Assembly: GCF_003584645.1 (NCBI RefSeq)
Contig: NZ_AP017928.1
Location: 4,602,833 to 4,666,832 of the forward strand
Length of the DNA stretch: 64,000 bases
Origin: Methylocaldum marinum
Lineage (GTDB): Bacteria; Pseudomonadota; Gammaproteobacteria; Methylococcales; Methylococcaceae
Direction: 5' to 3'
A model generated the notes under the pieces. The model was not told the origin of the DNA and ran no database searches. It saw only the letters and a list, made by a program, of their open reading frames with translations. The stretch's first letter is position 1. Every line of letters begins with the position of its first letter. Below are positions 15,755 through 23,771 of this stretch, one piece after another. A program made the translations under genes and the position numbers.

Positions 15755-17838
15755 TGGCTGCCGGCACGAAACCCCTGCCGGAATTCGGCGTTTCGCAGCT
15801 GGCGGAGCCGATCGGCGTGCTCGACGCCGTGCTGGCGCGGATACGTGCGCTGGCCGCGCGCCGCCTGCTGTGGCTCGAAAACCTCGCGAGCACGGAATCG
15901 GGCGCGGCGGTTCACGCGGACTTGCCCGTCCACCTACGGGTCGCGCTGCTGGACTTGGACTCGCCCCAGAAGGAGGCCCGTTTCTACCAGCAGGATGCGC
16001 GCTGCCGCGAGCTGAGCGCGCGTGCCGCCGCCTACGGCGACGCCATCGCCGAGTCGCCGGACAATGCCTTCCGGCATTTGATCGAGGTGCTGGGCGCGAG
16101 CGCCCGGGAAGCCGATCTATTGCAGGTCTGCCTGGCGGCCCGTCTCGATCCGCCTATTGCAGAGCTCTATGGCTATCTCGAGGGCGACCTCGCCCGGCGC
16201 GGCTACCCGACCGAGGTGCTTGCCGCCCGATTGTGCGGCTACGGGCGCGAATCGATGTGGAGCCCGGCGGGAGCGCTGGCGCGCTGGCAGGTGATCGAGG
16301 CGGATCAGGCCGATCCGGCCGAATCTCCCCCCTTGCGCGTCGATCCCTATATCCTCCGGTTCTTGCAGGGAAGCTCGGAACTCGATCCGGAACTGCTCGA
16401 TTGCGCGTCTTATGTCGAGCCTCATCCCGCGCTGGCGCGCTGGCCGGTCGAGGAAGCCGGCCGTCGTATCTCGGAGTCCCTGGAGCGGGGGCTGCCGAAC
16501 CGGATCTGGCTGGTGGGACAACGCCTGAGCGGCCGGCGGACGCTGGCGGCCTGCATCGCGCAGAACCTGGGCAGCGCCCTGGTCGCGGTCGATACCTCGC
16601 GCATCGCCGAGCCGAGCTGGCCGCGTGTCCAGGTGCGCATCCGCCGTCACGTGCTGCTGCACGGGTGCGCGCTGGCCTGGTACGGCGGCCAGGTCTTGCG
16701 GGCGTGCGCGAGCGGCGATGTCAAGCTCCCGCTGGAGTTCGCGGTTTTGGAGCCGCCCGGCGAGGCCCCGTCGGAGCCGGGTTGGCGCGAGGAACGGATC
16801 GAGATGCCGCGGCTGCTTTCGCAGGAACGCCGTCGGCTATGGGAGGCCTTTCTCCCGATCGCCGGGACCTGGACGCCGGAGATGCAGCGCCGGCTTTCCG
16901 AACGCTATCAATTGCAGGTCGGCGAAATCGCGCACGTTGCCGCGCAGTTGCCGGAGAGCTTCGACGATGTGCAGCGCCTGACCCGGGCGTTTTCGCGCGG
17001 ACGCCTGGACGATCTCGGGCATTTGCTCGATTGTCCGTTCCGGCGCGAGGACCTGCGAGTGCCGGAACGGCTGGAGCGCATACTGGACGAGTTTCTGTTC
17101 GAGGCGCGCGACCGCATCCGATTCTGGGAAGACGAGCAGGTGCGGCGGCTGTTCCCCCGGGGCACCGGTTTGATCGGGCTGATGGCCGGCCCTCCCGGTA
17201 CCGGCAAGACCATGGCCGCCCAAGTGATCGCGGCCGAACTCGAACTCGACCTTTACCGCATCGATCTGGCGGCCACGGTCAACAAGTACATCGGCGAGAC
17301 GGCGAAGAACCTGAAACGGCTGTTCGCGCGCGCGGCGGACATGAACGCCGTGCTGCTGTTCGACGAAGCCGACGCGCTGTTCAGCAAGCGGACCGAGGTG
17401 CGCGATTCGCACGACCGCTACGCGAATGCCGACACCAACTATCTGCTGCAACTGATCGAGGATTATCCCGGCGTGGCGCTGCTGGCCACCAACAAGCGCC
17501 AGAACATCGACGAAGCCTTCGTCCGCCGCGTGCGCTACCTGATGTTTTTCCCGAAGCCCGACGCGGCGCAGCGGCTGGCCATCTGGCGCCAGGTGGTCCG
17601 CGAACTCGCCGGAGCGGAGCGCGCTCTGGCTCTGGAAAAAGAACTCGAGCAGGCGGCCGACAAGGTCGAGGCCACCGGCGCTCAGATCAAGAATGCCGTC
17701 CTGGCGGCGATTTTTCTCGCGCGGCAGGCCGGAAGAGCGCTGCAGTTCGAGGATATTCGGCGGGGGCTGGAACGCGAATTGTCGAACCAGGGTTGCAGCG
17801 TGTCGCTCGAGCTGGAGAGCAAAGGAGGAAAACGATGA
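15754..17838 (+). CDS. Afp15/Pvc15-type AAA+ ATPase
   Basis: A 694-residue AAA+ ATPase. In Afp/PVC-like systems this protein is needed for particle maturation or cargo handling. The active module is C-terminal: Walker A GPPGTGKT (residues 479-486), Walker B VLLFDE (533-538), then a sensor/arginine-finger region (ATNKRQNIDEAFVRRVRYLM). An earlier P-loop-like segment, G255-QRLS-G260-RR-T, has Arg in place of the catalytic Lys, so a degenerate first AAA-like domain probably precedes the active one. The start follows the cap stop by overlap, and its own stop overlaps the next ATG. Longer upstream frames are read-through artefacts. Confidence 0.92.
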   Translation: MAAGTKPLPEFGVSQLAEPIGVLDAVLARIRALAARRLLWLENLASTESGAAVHADLPVHLRVALLDLDSPQKEARFYQQDARCRELSARAAAYGDAIAESPDNAFRHLIEVLGASAREADLLQVCLAARLDPPIAELYGYLEGDLARRGYPTEVLAARLCGYGRESMWSPAGALARWQVIEADQADPAESPPLRVDPYILRFLQGSSELDPELLDCASYVEPHPALARWPVEEAGRRISESLERGLPNRIWLVGQRLSGRRTLAACIAQNLGSALVAVDTSRIAEPSWPRVQVRIRRHVLLHGCALAWYGGQVLRACASGDVKLPLEFAVLEPPGEAPSEPGWREERIEMPRLLSQERRRLWEAFLPIAGTWTPEMQRRLSERYQLQVGEIAHVAAQLPESFDDVQRLTRAFSRGRLDDLGHLLDCPFRREDLRVPERLERILDEFLFEARDRIRFWEDEQVRRLFPRGTGLIGLMAGPPGTGKTMAAQVIAAELELDLYRIDLAATVNKYIGETAKNLKRLFARAADMNAVLLFDEADALFSKRTEVRDSHDRYANADTNYLLQLIEDYPGVALLATNKRQNIDEAFVRRVRYLMFFPKPDAAQRLAIWRQVVRELAGAERALALEKELEQAADKVEATGAQIKNAVLAAIFLARQAGRALQFEDIRRGLERELSNQGCSVSLELESKGGKR

Positions 17839-18125
17839 GTGATACATCGAAAGGCGGCGAATCGGTGACCCGCGTGCGCATCGAGCGTCTGCGGCTGCGC
17901 GTGCCGGCCGGCGATGCGGGTTCGGCGAAAGCGCTGGCGCGGGCGGTCGCGACCGAGCTGGCATTGCGGGCGCGCGAACTCGAGGGACTCGCCGGGCGGG
18001 AAACGGTCAATGCACGTGTCGCGGCAGTTCATCCGCTCTCGCCGGCCCGGCTCGCGGACGCGATCGTGGGCGGGATCGTGGGCGGGATCGCGCATCCGCA
18101 AGCGGGCAAGCCGGGAGGACGGTGA
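17835..18125 (+). CDS. Small unknown protein of the injection-system operon
   Basis: A 96-residue protein starting at an ATGA overlap with the ATPase and ending directly before the ATG of the next gene, with AAAGGAGG upstream of its start. It is basic, Ala/Arg-rich and helical in the first two thirds (RVRIERLRLRVP; SAKALARAVATELALRAREL). It ends with a Gly-rich segment (ADAIVGGIVGGIAHP). Tight coupling supports translation. Small helical proteins in this position are common in eCIS operons, but I cannot name the family. Confidence 0.65.
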   Translation: MSDTSKGGESVTRVRIERLRLRVPAGDAGSAKALARAVATELALRARELEGLAGRETVNARVAAVHPLSPARLADAIVGGIVGGIAHPQAGKPGGR

Positions 18126-18821
18126 ATGGCCGAAACCGGATACACGAGAAGTCCGCGCCTGGTACGAGGCGCGCTGGTGCAACTGGCGGAGGACGTGATC
18201 GGCGTCGTCCCCAACGTGATCCCGTTCCAGTACAACCCGGAGACGCTGACCCGCAAGCTGACGCCGTGGAACCCGTTCGAAGTCGATCAGACCGGGCGCG
18301 GACAGATCGCCCCGACGGCGCAGCCCTACGATCCCAAGGAAGCGGTCACCCTGGAGATTCATTTCGATGCCGCCGACCAACTGGAAGAGAGCGACCCCAT
18401 TGCGGGACAGGTCGGGGTGGCGGACCGCATCGCCGCGATCGAAAAGCTGCTGCTGCCGTCGCAGGGGCTGCTGGGCGATCTGCTGGGCGCGGCGGCGGCG
18501 CTGGCCGGGGCGCCGCAGCCTCCGCAGCGTCCCACGGTGCCGGTGGCCCTGCTGGTGTGGGGGCCGGGAAGAATCCTGCCGGTGCGGGTGACCGACTACA
18601 GCATCGACGAGACCACTTTCCTGCCCTCGCTGCATCCGCTGACGGCGAAGATCAGCCTGTCGCTGGAGGTGCTCACGCCGGACGTGTTCCGCTGCGAATC
18701 GGGGCCCGCCATCGAGCTGGCGGTGGCGGCTTACCGCTTCTTCCGGCTGCAGCAGAGCGCGCTCGCGCTCCAGTACAACGCACGCAACGCGGCGCAGGCG
18801 CTCAGCCTGCTGCCTTTCTGA
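18126..18821 (+). CDS. Afp7-type tube-initiator/baseplate protein
   Basis: A 231-residue protein of the contractile injection system tube-like family (Afp7/Pvc7 group; T4 gp53/gp54-like role of joining tube to baseplate). The signature VIPFQYNPETLTRKLTPWNP is at residues 35-54, followed by strand-rich segments (VTLEIHFDAAD; PVALLVWGPGRILPVRVTDY) and the characteristic FLPSLHPLTAKISLSLEVL. GGGAGGA precedes the start. The following small gene carries the LysM-like part that is fused to this protein in some systems. Confidence 0.85.
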   Translation: MAETGYTRSPRLVRGALVQLAEDVIGVVPNVIPFQYNPETLTRKLTPWNPFEVDQTGRGQIAPTAQPYDPKEAVTLEIHFDAADQLEESDPIAGQVGVADRIAAIEKLLLPSQGLLGDLLGAAAALAGAPQPPQRPTVPVALLVWGPGRILPVRVTDYSIDETTFLPSLHPLTAKISLSLEVLTPDVFRCESGPAIELAVAAYRFFRLQQSALALQYNARNAAQALSLLPF

Positions 18822-18832
18822 GGAGGATTTGA

Positions 18833-19120
18833 ATGGCCGTTTTCGACCGCAAGAGCCGATACGTCAAGCCGGCGCTGGAGCCTTACTCGGTCATCGACCG
18901 CCGCGGCCGCGAGGTCAAGGCGCTGCCCATGATCGAGCCGCCCGTGGAAAGAGCCATCGGCGAATATGTCAGGAAGCAGGGGCAACGCCTGGACCACCTG
19001 GCCAACTCCTTCCTGGCCGACCCGTACGGGTACTGGCGCATCGCCGAAGTGAACGGCGCATTGCTGCCGGACGCGCTGGAAGAAGCGGAACGGCTGAAGA
19101 TTCCCGGGATGGCGCGGTAA
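18833..19120 (+). CDS. LysM-like tail protein X homologue
   Basis: A 95-residue protein resembling phage tail protein X and the LysM-type module next to Afp7: a conserved core of RLDHLANSFLADPYGYWRIAEVNGALLPD. This folds as a small LysM-like domain that probably helps fix tube to hub rather than bind peptidoglycan. AGGAGG lies before the ATG. It is placed between the Afp7-type and gpD-like genes, the usual order. Confidence 0.8.
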   Translation: MAVFDRKSRYVKPALEPYSVIDRRGREVKALPMIEPPVERAIGEYVRKQGQRLDHLANSFLADPYGYWRIAEVNGALLPDALEEAERLKIPGMAR

Positions 19121-19132
19121 CGGGAGAGATCG

Positions 19133-20272
19133 ATGAGGGACATCCGCTACCAGATTGCGATCGATCGACAGCCGGACAACGCGCTCAGCGAGGAAGCGGC
19201 GGAGATCGAGGTACAGCAGAGCATAGAGGGTCCGACCACCTTCCGTATCAAATTTGCGATCGACATCTGCCGGGGCGAATTCAATCTGCTCGACGACGAA
19301 AGGCTGAATCCCGGCGATCCCGATACCGAGGTCACCGTGATGGCTTACCTCAACGGCGAGCGTCGCGTCCTGGCGCACGGGATCATCACCGAACGCAAGG
19401 TGAACCTGGCCGAAGGCGGCTCGGGATCGTCTCTGGAGATCATGTGCCAGGATCGGCGTGCGGTCATGAACCGGGAGGAGCGCAACGAAGCGCACCAGGG
19501 GCGGGCGAGCGATATCGCAAGACAAATCCTGGAGCGTTACGGCTTCGAAGTCGACGTTACGGATACCGAGATCAGCTACGAGGAAAACACCACGACCTTG
19601 AACCAGACCGAAACCGATCTCGCGTTCCTGGACAAGCTGGCCGGACGCAATGACGCCCGTTTCTGGATCGACTGGGAAGCCGGTGAAGGTCTGGCCGGTT
19701 TCGAGCTCACCGAAACCGCCCATTTCAAGCCGTCTCCGCCGCGGCCGGCGGCCAATTCGCCGGGATTCGCGCCGCCCCTGCCGCTCGCGCCGGAAGACGT
19801 GGCCGAGCTGAAGCTCAATAGCGGAGACGGCTGCTCCAACGTGGCCAGCTTCGAGCTGCAATCGAACGCGGAAACGCCGAACCAGTCCGGCCCCATCGCA
19901 CGGGTCGATGCCGACAGCGGCGAGGTGACCGAGACCGAGGCGCCGGAATCGACCACGGAAACCCTGGGCGAAGAGGCGCCGGCGCCGAAGCAGCCGCGAA
20001 CCCGGAAACTGGTCACGGCGGGCGACGCCCAGGAGGCGCGGGTACGCACGCAGGCCGCCCTCAACGATGCCTCCTGGTCGGTGCAGGCCACGGCGGAAAC
20101 CAGCGTGCAGGCGCTGCACGCTTTCGTCGCGCCGCACCAGGTCGTGCGCGTGAGCGGCGCGGGACAATTGAACAGCGGCGACTATTTCGTGAAGGCGGTC
20201 ACGCACACGGTGGACTCAACCGCCCACAAGATGCGCATCGAGTTGCTCCGCAACGCGCTGGGAGGCTCGTGA
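19133..20272 (+). CDS. gpD-like baseplate hub protein (Afp8 N-terminal half)
   Basis: A 379-residue protein of the phage late control gene D/VgrG N-terminal family, forming the hub on which the tube starts. Features include SIEGPTTFRIKFAIDI (residues 24-39), a long middle with ITERKVNLAEGGSGSSLEIM and ARQILERYGFEVDVT, and the C-terminal barrel ending GDYFVKAVTHTVDSTAHKMR. An acidic disordered segment (about 255-300) interrupts the second domain. In Afp the hub and spike are one protein (Afp8); here they are two genes joined by a TGATG overlap. Confidence 0.88.
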   Translation: MRDIRYQIAIDRQPDNALSEEAAEIEVQQSIEGPTTFRIKFAIDICRGEFNLLDDERLNPGDPDTEVTVMAYLNGERRVLAHGIITERKVNLAEGGSGSSLEIMCQDRRAVMNREERNEAHQGRASDIARQILERYGFEVDVTDTEISYEENTTTLNQTETDLAFLDKLAGRNDARFWIDWEAGEGLAGFELTETAHFKPSPPRPAANSPGFAPPLPLAPEDVAELKLNSGDGCSNVASFELQSNAETPNQSGPIARVDADSGEVTETEAPESTTETLGEEAPAPKQPRTRKLVTAGDAQEARVRTQAALNDASWSVQATAETSVQALHAFVAPHQVVRVSGAGQLNSGDYFVKAVTHTVDSTAHKMRIELLRNALGGS

Positions 20273-20802
20273 TGAACGATGTAACGGCGAACGCGGCCGA
20301 AGGGCGCACTCAGTATTACGGGAAATATCGCGGAACGGTCGTCGACAATGTCGACCCGAACAAGCGCGGACGGCTCCAAGTGACGGTGCCGGCGGTATTG
20401 GACACCAAGCAGGTCTGGGCGATGCCGTGCGTACCGTACGCCGGACCGAGCCTCGGCTTTTACGCCATGCCCGAGGTCGGGACCGGGGTCTGGATCGAAT
20501 TCGAGGCCGGCGATGTCTCATACCCGATCTGGACCGGCTGTTTCTGGGCCGAGAACGACGTGGACCAGGCCGACGCCGATCCCAGGATCAAGTTCTTCAA
20601 AACCAGGAAATTCACCCTGCGAATCGATGACGGCAACGGCGAAATCATCATCGAGAACGATAGCGGATCGCAGATCAAGCTGACGGCGCAGGAGATCCTG
20701 CACAAGAGTTCCACCGTCCGGCAGGAAGCGGCCGGCGGCCGCAAGACCGAACTCTCGGCGGCCTCGTACAAAGTCAACGACGGGGCCATGGAGGTGCTTT
20801 AG
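20272..20802 (+). CDS. gpV/gp5-like spike protein with OB fold
   Basis: A 176-residue spike protein from the ATG that overlaps the gpD stop; a GTG one codon earlier is also possible. The OB domain is clear: YRGTVVDNVDPNKRGRLQVT, then PCVPYAGPSLGFYAMPEVGT and FEAGDVSYPIWTGCFW. The C-terminal part (IDDGNGEIIIENDSGSQIKL) begins the beta-prism needle but is short. A separate PAAR-like tip would complete it; a candidate lies at 44753-45178. It corresponds to the C-terminal half of Afp8. Confidence 0.9.
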   Translation: MNDVTANAAEGRTQYYGKYRGTVVDNVDPNKRGRLQVTVPAVLDTKQVWAMPCVPYAGPSLGFYAMPEVGTGVWIEFEAGDVSYPIWTGCFWAENDVDQADADPRIKFFKTRKFTLRIDDGNGEIIIENDSGSQIKLTAQEILHKSSTVRQEAAGGRKTELSAASYKVNDGAMEVL

Positions 20803-21180
20803 ATGCCGGCGCGTTTCGAAGGTTTCCATTATCCCGTCGCGGTCGACGGTGCCCTGGGCCGGTTCCGCAAGGAGTCGGACTACCAGGCCTATGTCGTGCA
20901 ATTGATCAAGCAGGTTCTGCTGACCGCACCGGGCGAGCGGGTGAACCGGCCGGATTTCGGCGCCGGGTTGCGGCGCCTGGTGTTCTCCCCGAGCAGCCGG
21001 GAAACCGCGACTCTGCTCCAGGCGACCGTGTTCCAGAGCCTGGACCGCTGGCTCGGCAGCATCATCAAGGTGGACCGGGTCGACGCCTCGTTCGAGAACG
21101 GACGGCTCGACGTGGTCATCGCCTATACCCTCAAGGCTCGCGGCGACCAGGAAGTCCTCAACCTGGAGGTGACCCTCTGA
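20803..21180 (+). CDS. gp25-like baseplate wedge protein (GPW/gp25 family, Afp9)
   Basis: A 125-residue baseplate wedge protein that nucleates sheath assembly. Family features are present: YVVQLIKQVLLTAPGERVNR, PDFGAGLRRLVF (the EPR-like loop reads RPDFG) and the C-terminal YTLKARGDQEVLNLEVTL. The size is right for gp25. It starts immediately after the spike stop, and its stop overlaps the next gene by TGATG. Confidence 0.93.
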   Translation: MPARFEGFHYPVAVDGALGRFRKESDYQAYVVQLIKQVLLTAPGERVNRPDFGAGLRRLVFSPSSRETATLLQATVFQSLDRWLGSIIKVDRVDASFENGRLDVVIAYTLKARGDQEVLNLEVTL

Positions 21181-23771
21181 TGCCCGCGCCAGGCGACAGA
21201 CTATCCGCGCTCCGCGCGCGGTCGGAAGACTTCACCGGGATCGAGTTCGTGCAGATCGTGGACAAGTGCGATCAGACCGTTCTGCGGGTGTACTTCCTCA
21301 CCGATCCGCGCGACCTTCGTCCGCCGTTCGAGGATGTCGGCGACCCGCAGGCGATACCGCAACCCCTGAGCCCCGCCGATTTCCGCATCTACAACCCGCG
21401 CGGCGCGGCGCCGGACGTCGAGGTGGCGGATTGTCCCGGTCCCGGCGGAATGCGCTGGGACGATGACACGGCGGCGGGCCGGCGATACCTGGAAATCTGC
21501 GTCGCCGAGCCGGGCGATTTCACCGAGTACCGCCTCAGGATCGACGACGCGAGAATCGACCGCTTCTTCAACGACGTCCGGTTCTCCTTCAAAGTCGGCT
21601 GCGAGGACAGGCTGGACTGCGCCGAACCGGTGAGAGCGTGTGCGCCCGAAGACCTGGTCGATTTCCCGGTCGATTATCTGGCGCGCGACTTCGTCAGCTT
21701 GAGAAACGCGCTCCTGGATTTCGCGGCGCAGCGCTATCCCGACTGGCAAATGACCCTCGAAGCCGATGTCGGCGTGATGCTGCTGGAAGCCCTGGCCGCG
21801 CTCGGCGACGAGATGTCCTATCTGCAGGACCGGCACAACCGGGAAGCGTACCTGGAAACCGCGACCGAGCGGCGCTCGCTGCGCAAGAAGGCGCGCCTGC
21901 TCGATTACGAAATCCATGACGGCCGCATGGCGAGCACGCTGCTCGAATTGACGGTCGTGCAGAAACAAAACCAGCCTGTAAAGTCGGTGAAAAAAGGGTG
22001 GCCGGTCTGGGCATTGTCGGAGGGTTCGGCGCCGATTCGCTTCGAGCTGGGCGAAACCCTCCGCGAAAGGACCGACAACCCGGATCTCGATGTTGACGCG
22101 CGCTGGAACCCGGGAAACTTCACGGTTTACCTCTTCGACGACGGCCAGGAATGCCTGGAGACCGGGGCGACCGAGCTGTTCGTCCGCAACGATCCGGCCA
22201 ACCCCGACAATCCCGGCGGGATCGTGTTCGATCAGAACGCGGCGAACCAGTGGAGCGCCGGCCGGTTGCTGCTGCTTCGAGACCGCCCCGCCGATCCCTC
22301 CGAGACCGACAGGCTGCACGTCGTGCAAGTCGTCGACGTCCGGCTGGAACACGACGACCTGTTCGACGTCGACGTGGCCCGCATCCGCTGGCGGGACGAG
22401 GACGCGCTGCCTTTCCCGATTCCCTACGGCGAGCTTCAGCTCTCCGGCAACCTGGTCCCGGCGACGGCGGGCGAAACGCGGACCCAAGGCTTCCGCTTGG
22501 GTCCGCTCGCGGACGGCGACGAGGTGATACCGGCGGTGGAGCGGGAAGGCCCTCTTTTTTCGCAGGCGGACCCAAGCCTGCTGGCCCGGCGGAATCTCTG
22601 CGAGGACTTGGAACAGGAAAGTGCGTCGCGGCCGCCGATTTACCTGCTGAGCCTGCCCGGCACCGACGAGAACGGCCTGGCCTTCGCCGATCCGGCCGAG
22701 GATCTGCGGCGCACGGTGCCCGAGGTACAGGTTTTCGAGATCGCCGAGGCTAGCGGCGGCGCTCCCCGGAAATGGTCCTTCCGGCGCACGCTGATCAACG
22801 AGGGCAGCGACGACGCCGTATTCACGCTCGAGGACGGGACCTGGCGGCGCATCGTCGGGCGCTGGCTGGGCGGCCGCGAGCTCGTTCATCGCGATTACGC
22901 CACCGGCGCCGGCTACACGGTGCGTTTCGGCGACGGCGAGTTCGGGCGGGTTCCCGCCAAGGACGCGCTGTTCGAGGTGCGGTATCGGCTGGGTGCGGGC
23001 GCGAAGGCGAACGTTCCCGCCGGCGCGGTGAGCGCCCTGAAAATCGGCACCGAGGCCAGTCCGCTGGAAAGCCGGGTCACCGCGGTGGGCAATCCGTTCC
23101 CGGTAACTAACGGCGTCGATCCCGAGAGCGCTTCGGAGATCAAGCTGCTGATGCCGGAAGCCTACAAGTCCGAGACCTTCTTCGCGGTGCGGCCGGAAGA
23201 TTACGGCGCCCAGGCGGAAAAACTGGACTTCGTGCAGCGGGCGCAAGGCAGTTTCCGCTGGACCGGGTCGTGGCTGTCGGCGATCACCGCGGTGGATCCG
23301 CTGGACGCCTTCGAACTCTCACCGGAACGGCGCGAGCGGGTGGAAGCCTTGCTCCATTGCCGCCGCCAGGCCGGGCGCGAAGTGATCGTGAAGGACCCGA
23401 AGTTCGTCAATCTCGACCTAGTGGTGAACATCTGCGTCGCCCGCAGCGCTTTTCCGGGGCAGGTTCGGGCGCGCGTGCTCGAAGCCCTGTTCGGTAAGGG
23501 CGGCGCCGGACCCAAGCCGGGCTTTTTCGATCCCGACCGTTTCACCTTCGGAACGCCGTTGCGGCGGAGCGCCCTGGAAGCCGCCATCGTGGCGGTGGAG
23601 GGCGTCGAGGCGGTGACCGGCATCGAAATTCGCACGCACGGGGTGACCGAGTTTCACGTTTTCGAAGCCTTGGCCTTCGAAGTCGCCGACGATGAGTTGA
23701 TCCGGGTCGAGAATTCGCCGCTCAAGCCCGAGCGCGGATCGGTGAATCTGGTATTGGAGGGGGGAGCATGA
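21180..23771 (+). CDS. Baseplate J/gp6-like protein 1 (Afp11-type)
   Basis: An 863-residue baseplate wedge protein. Conserved stretches include LLEALAALGDEMSYLQDRHN (about residues 200-219), the FGDGEFGRVPAKDALFEVRY core with GAGAKANVPAG, and the C-terminal region (FGTPLRRSALEAAIVAVEGV) shared with phage J/gp6 proteins. It carries a long insertion (about 260-480) relative to phage J. It ends four bases into a second, distantly related J-like gene, as in eCIS operons with Afp11/Afp12-type pairs. Confidence 0.88.
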   Translation: MPAPGDRLSALRARSEDFTGIEFVQIVDKCDQTVLRVYFLTDPRDLRPPFEDVGDPQAIPQPLSPADFRIYNPRGAAPDVEVADCPGPGGMRWDDDTAAGRRYLEICVAEPGDFTEYRLRIDDARIDRFFNDVRFSFKVGCEDRLDCAEPVRACAPEDLVDFPVDYLARDFVSLRNALLDFAAQRYPDWQMTLEADVGVMLLEALAALGDEMSYLQDRHNREAYLETATERRSLRKKARLLDYEIHDGRMASTLLELTVVQKQNQPVKSVKKGWPVWALSEGSAPIRFELGETLRERTDNPDLDVDARWNPGNFTVYLFDDGQECLETGATELFVRNDPANPDNPGGIVFDQNAANQWSAGRLLLLRDRPADPSETDRLHVVQVVDVRLEHDDLFDVDVARIRWRDEDALPFPIPYGELQLSGNLVPATAGETRTQGFRLGPLADGDEVIPAVEREGPLFSQADPSLLARRNLCEDLEQESASRPPIYLLSLPGTDENGLAFADPAEDLRRTVPEVQVFEIAEASGGAPRKWSFRRTLINEGSDDAVFTLEDGTWRRIVGRWLGGRELVHRDYATGAGYTVRFGDGEFGRVPAKDALFEVRYRLGAGAKANVPAGAVSALKIGTEASPLESRVTAVGNPFPVTNGVDPESASEIKLLMPEAYKSETFFAVRPEDYGAQAEKLDFVQRAQGSFRWTGSWLSAITAVDPLDAFELSPERRERVEALLHCRRQAGREVIVKDPKFVNLDLVVNICVARSAFPGQVRARVLEALFGKGGAGPKPGFFDPDRFTFGTPLRRSALEAAIVAVEGVEAVTGIEIRTHGVTEFHVFEALAFEVADDELIRVENSPLKPERGSVNLVLEGGA

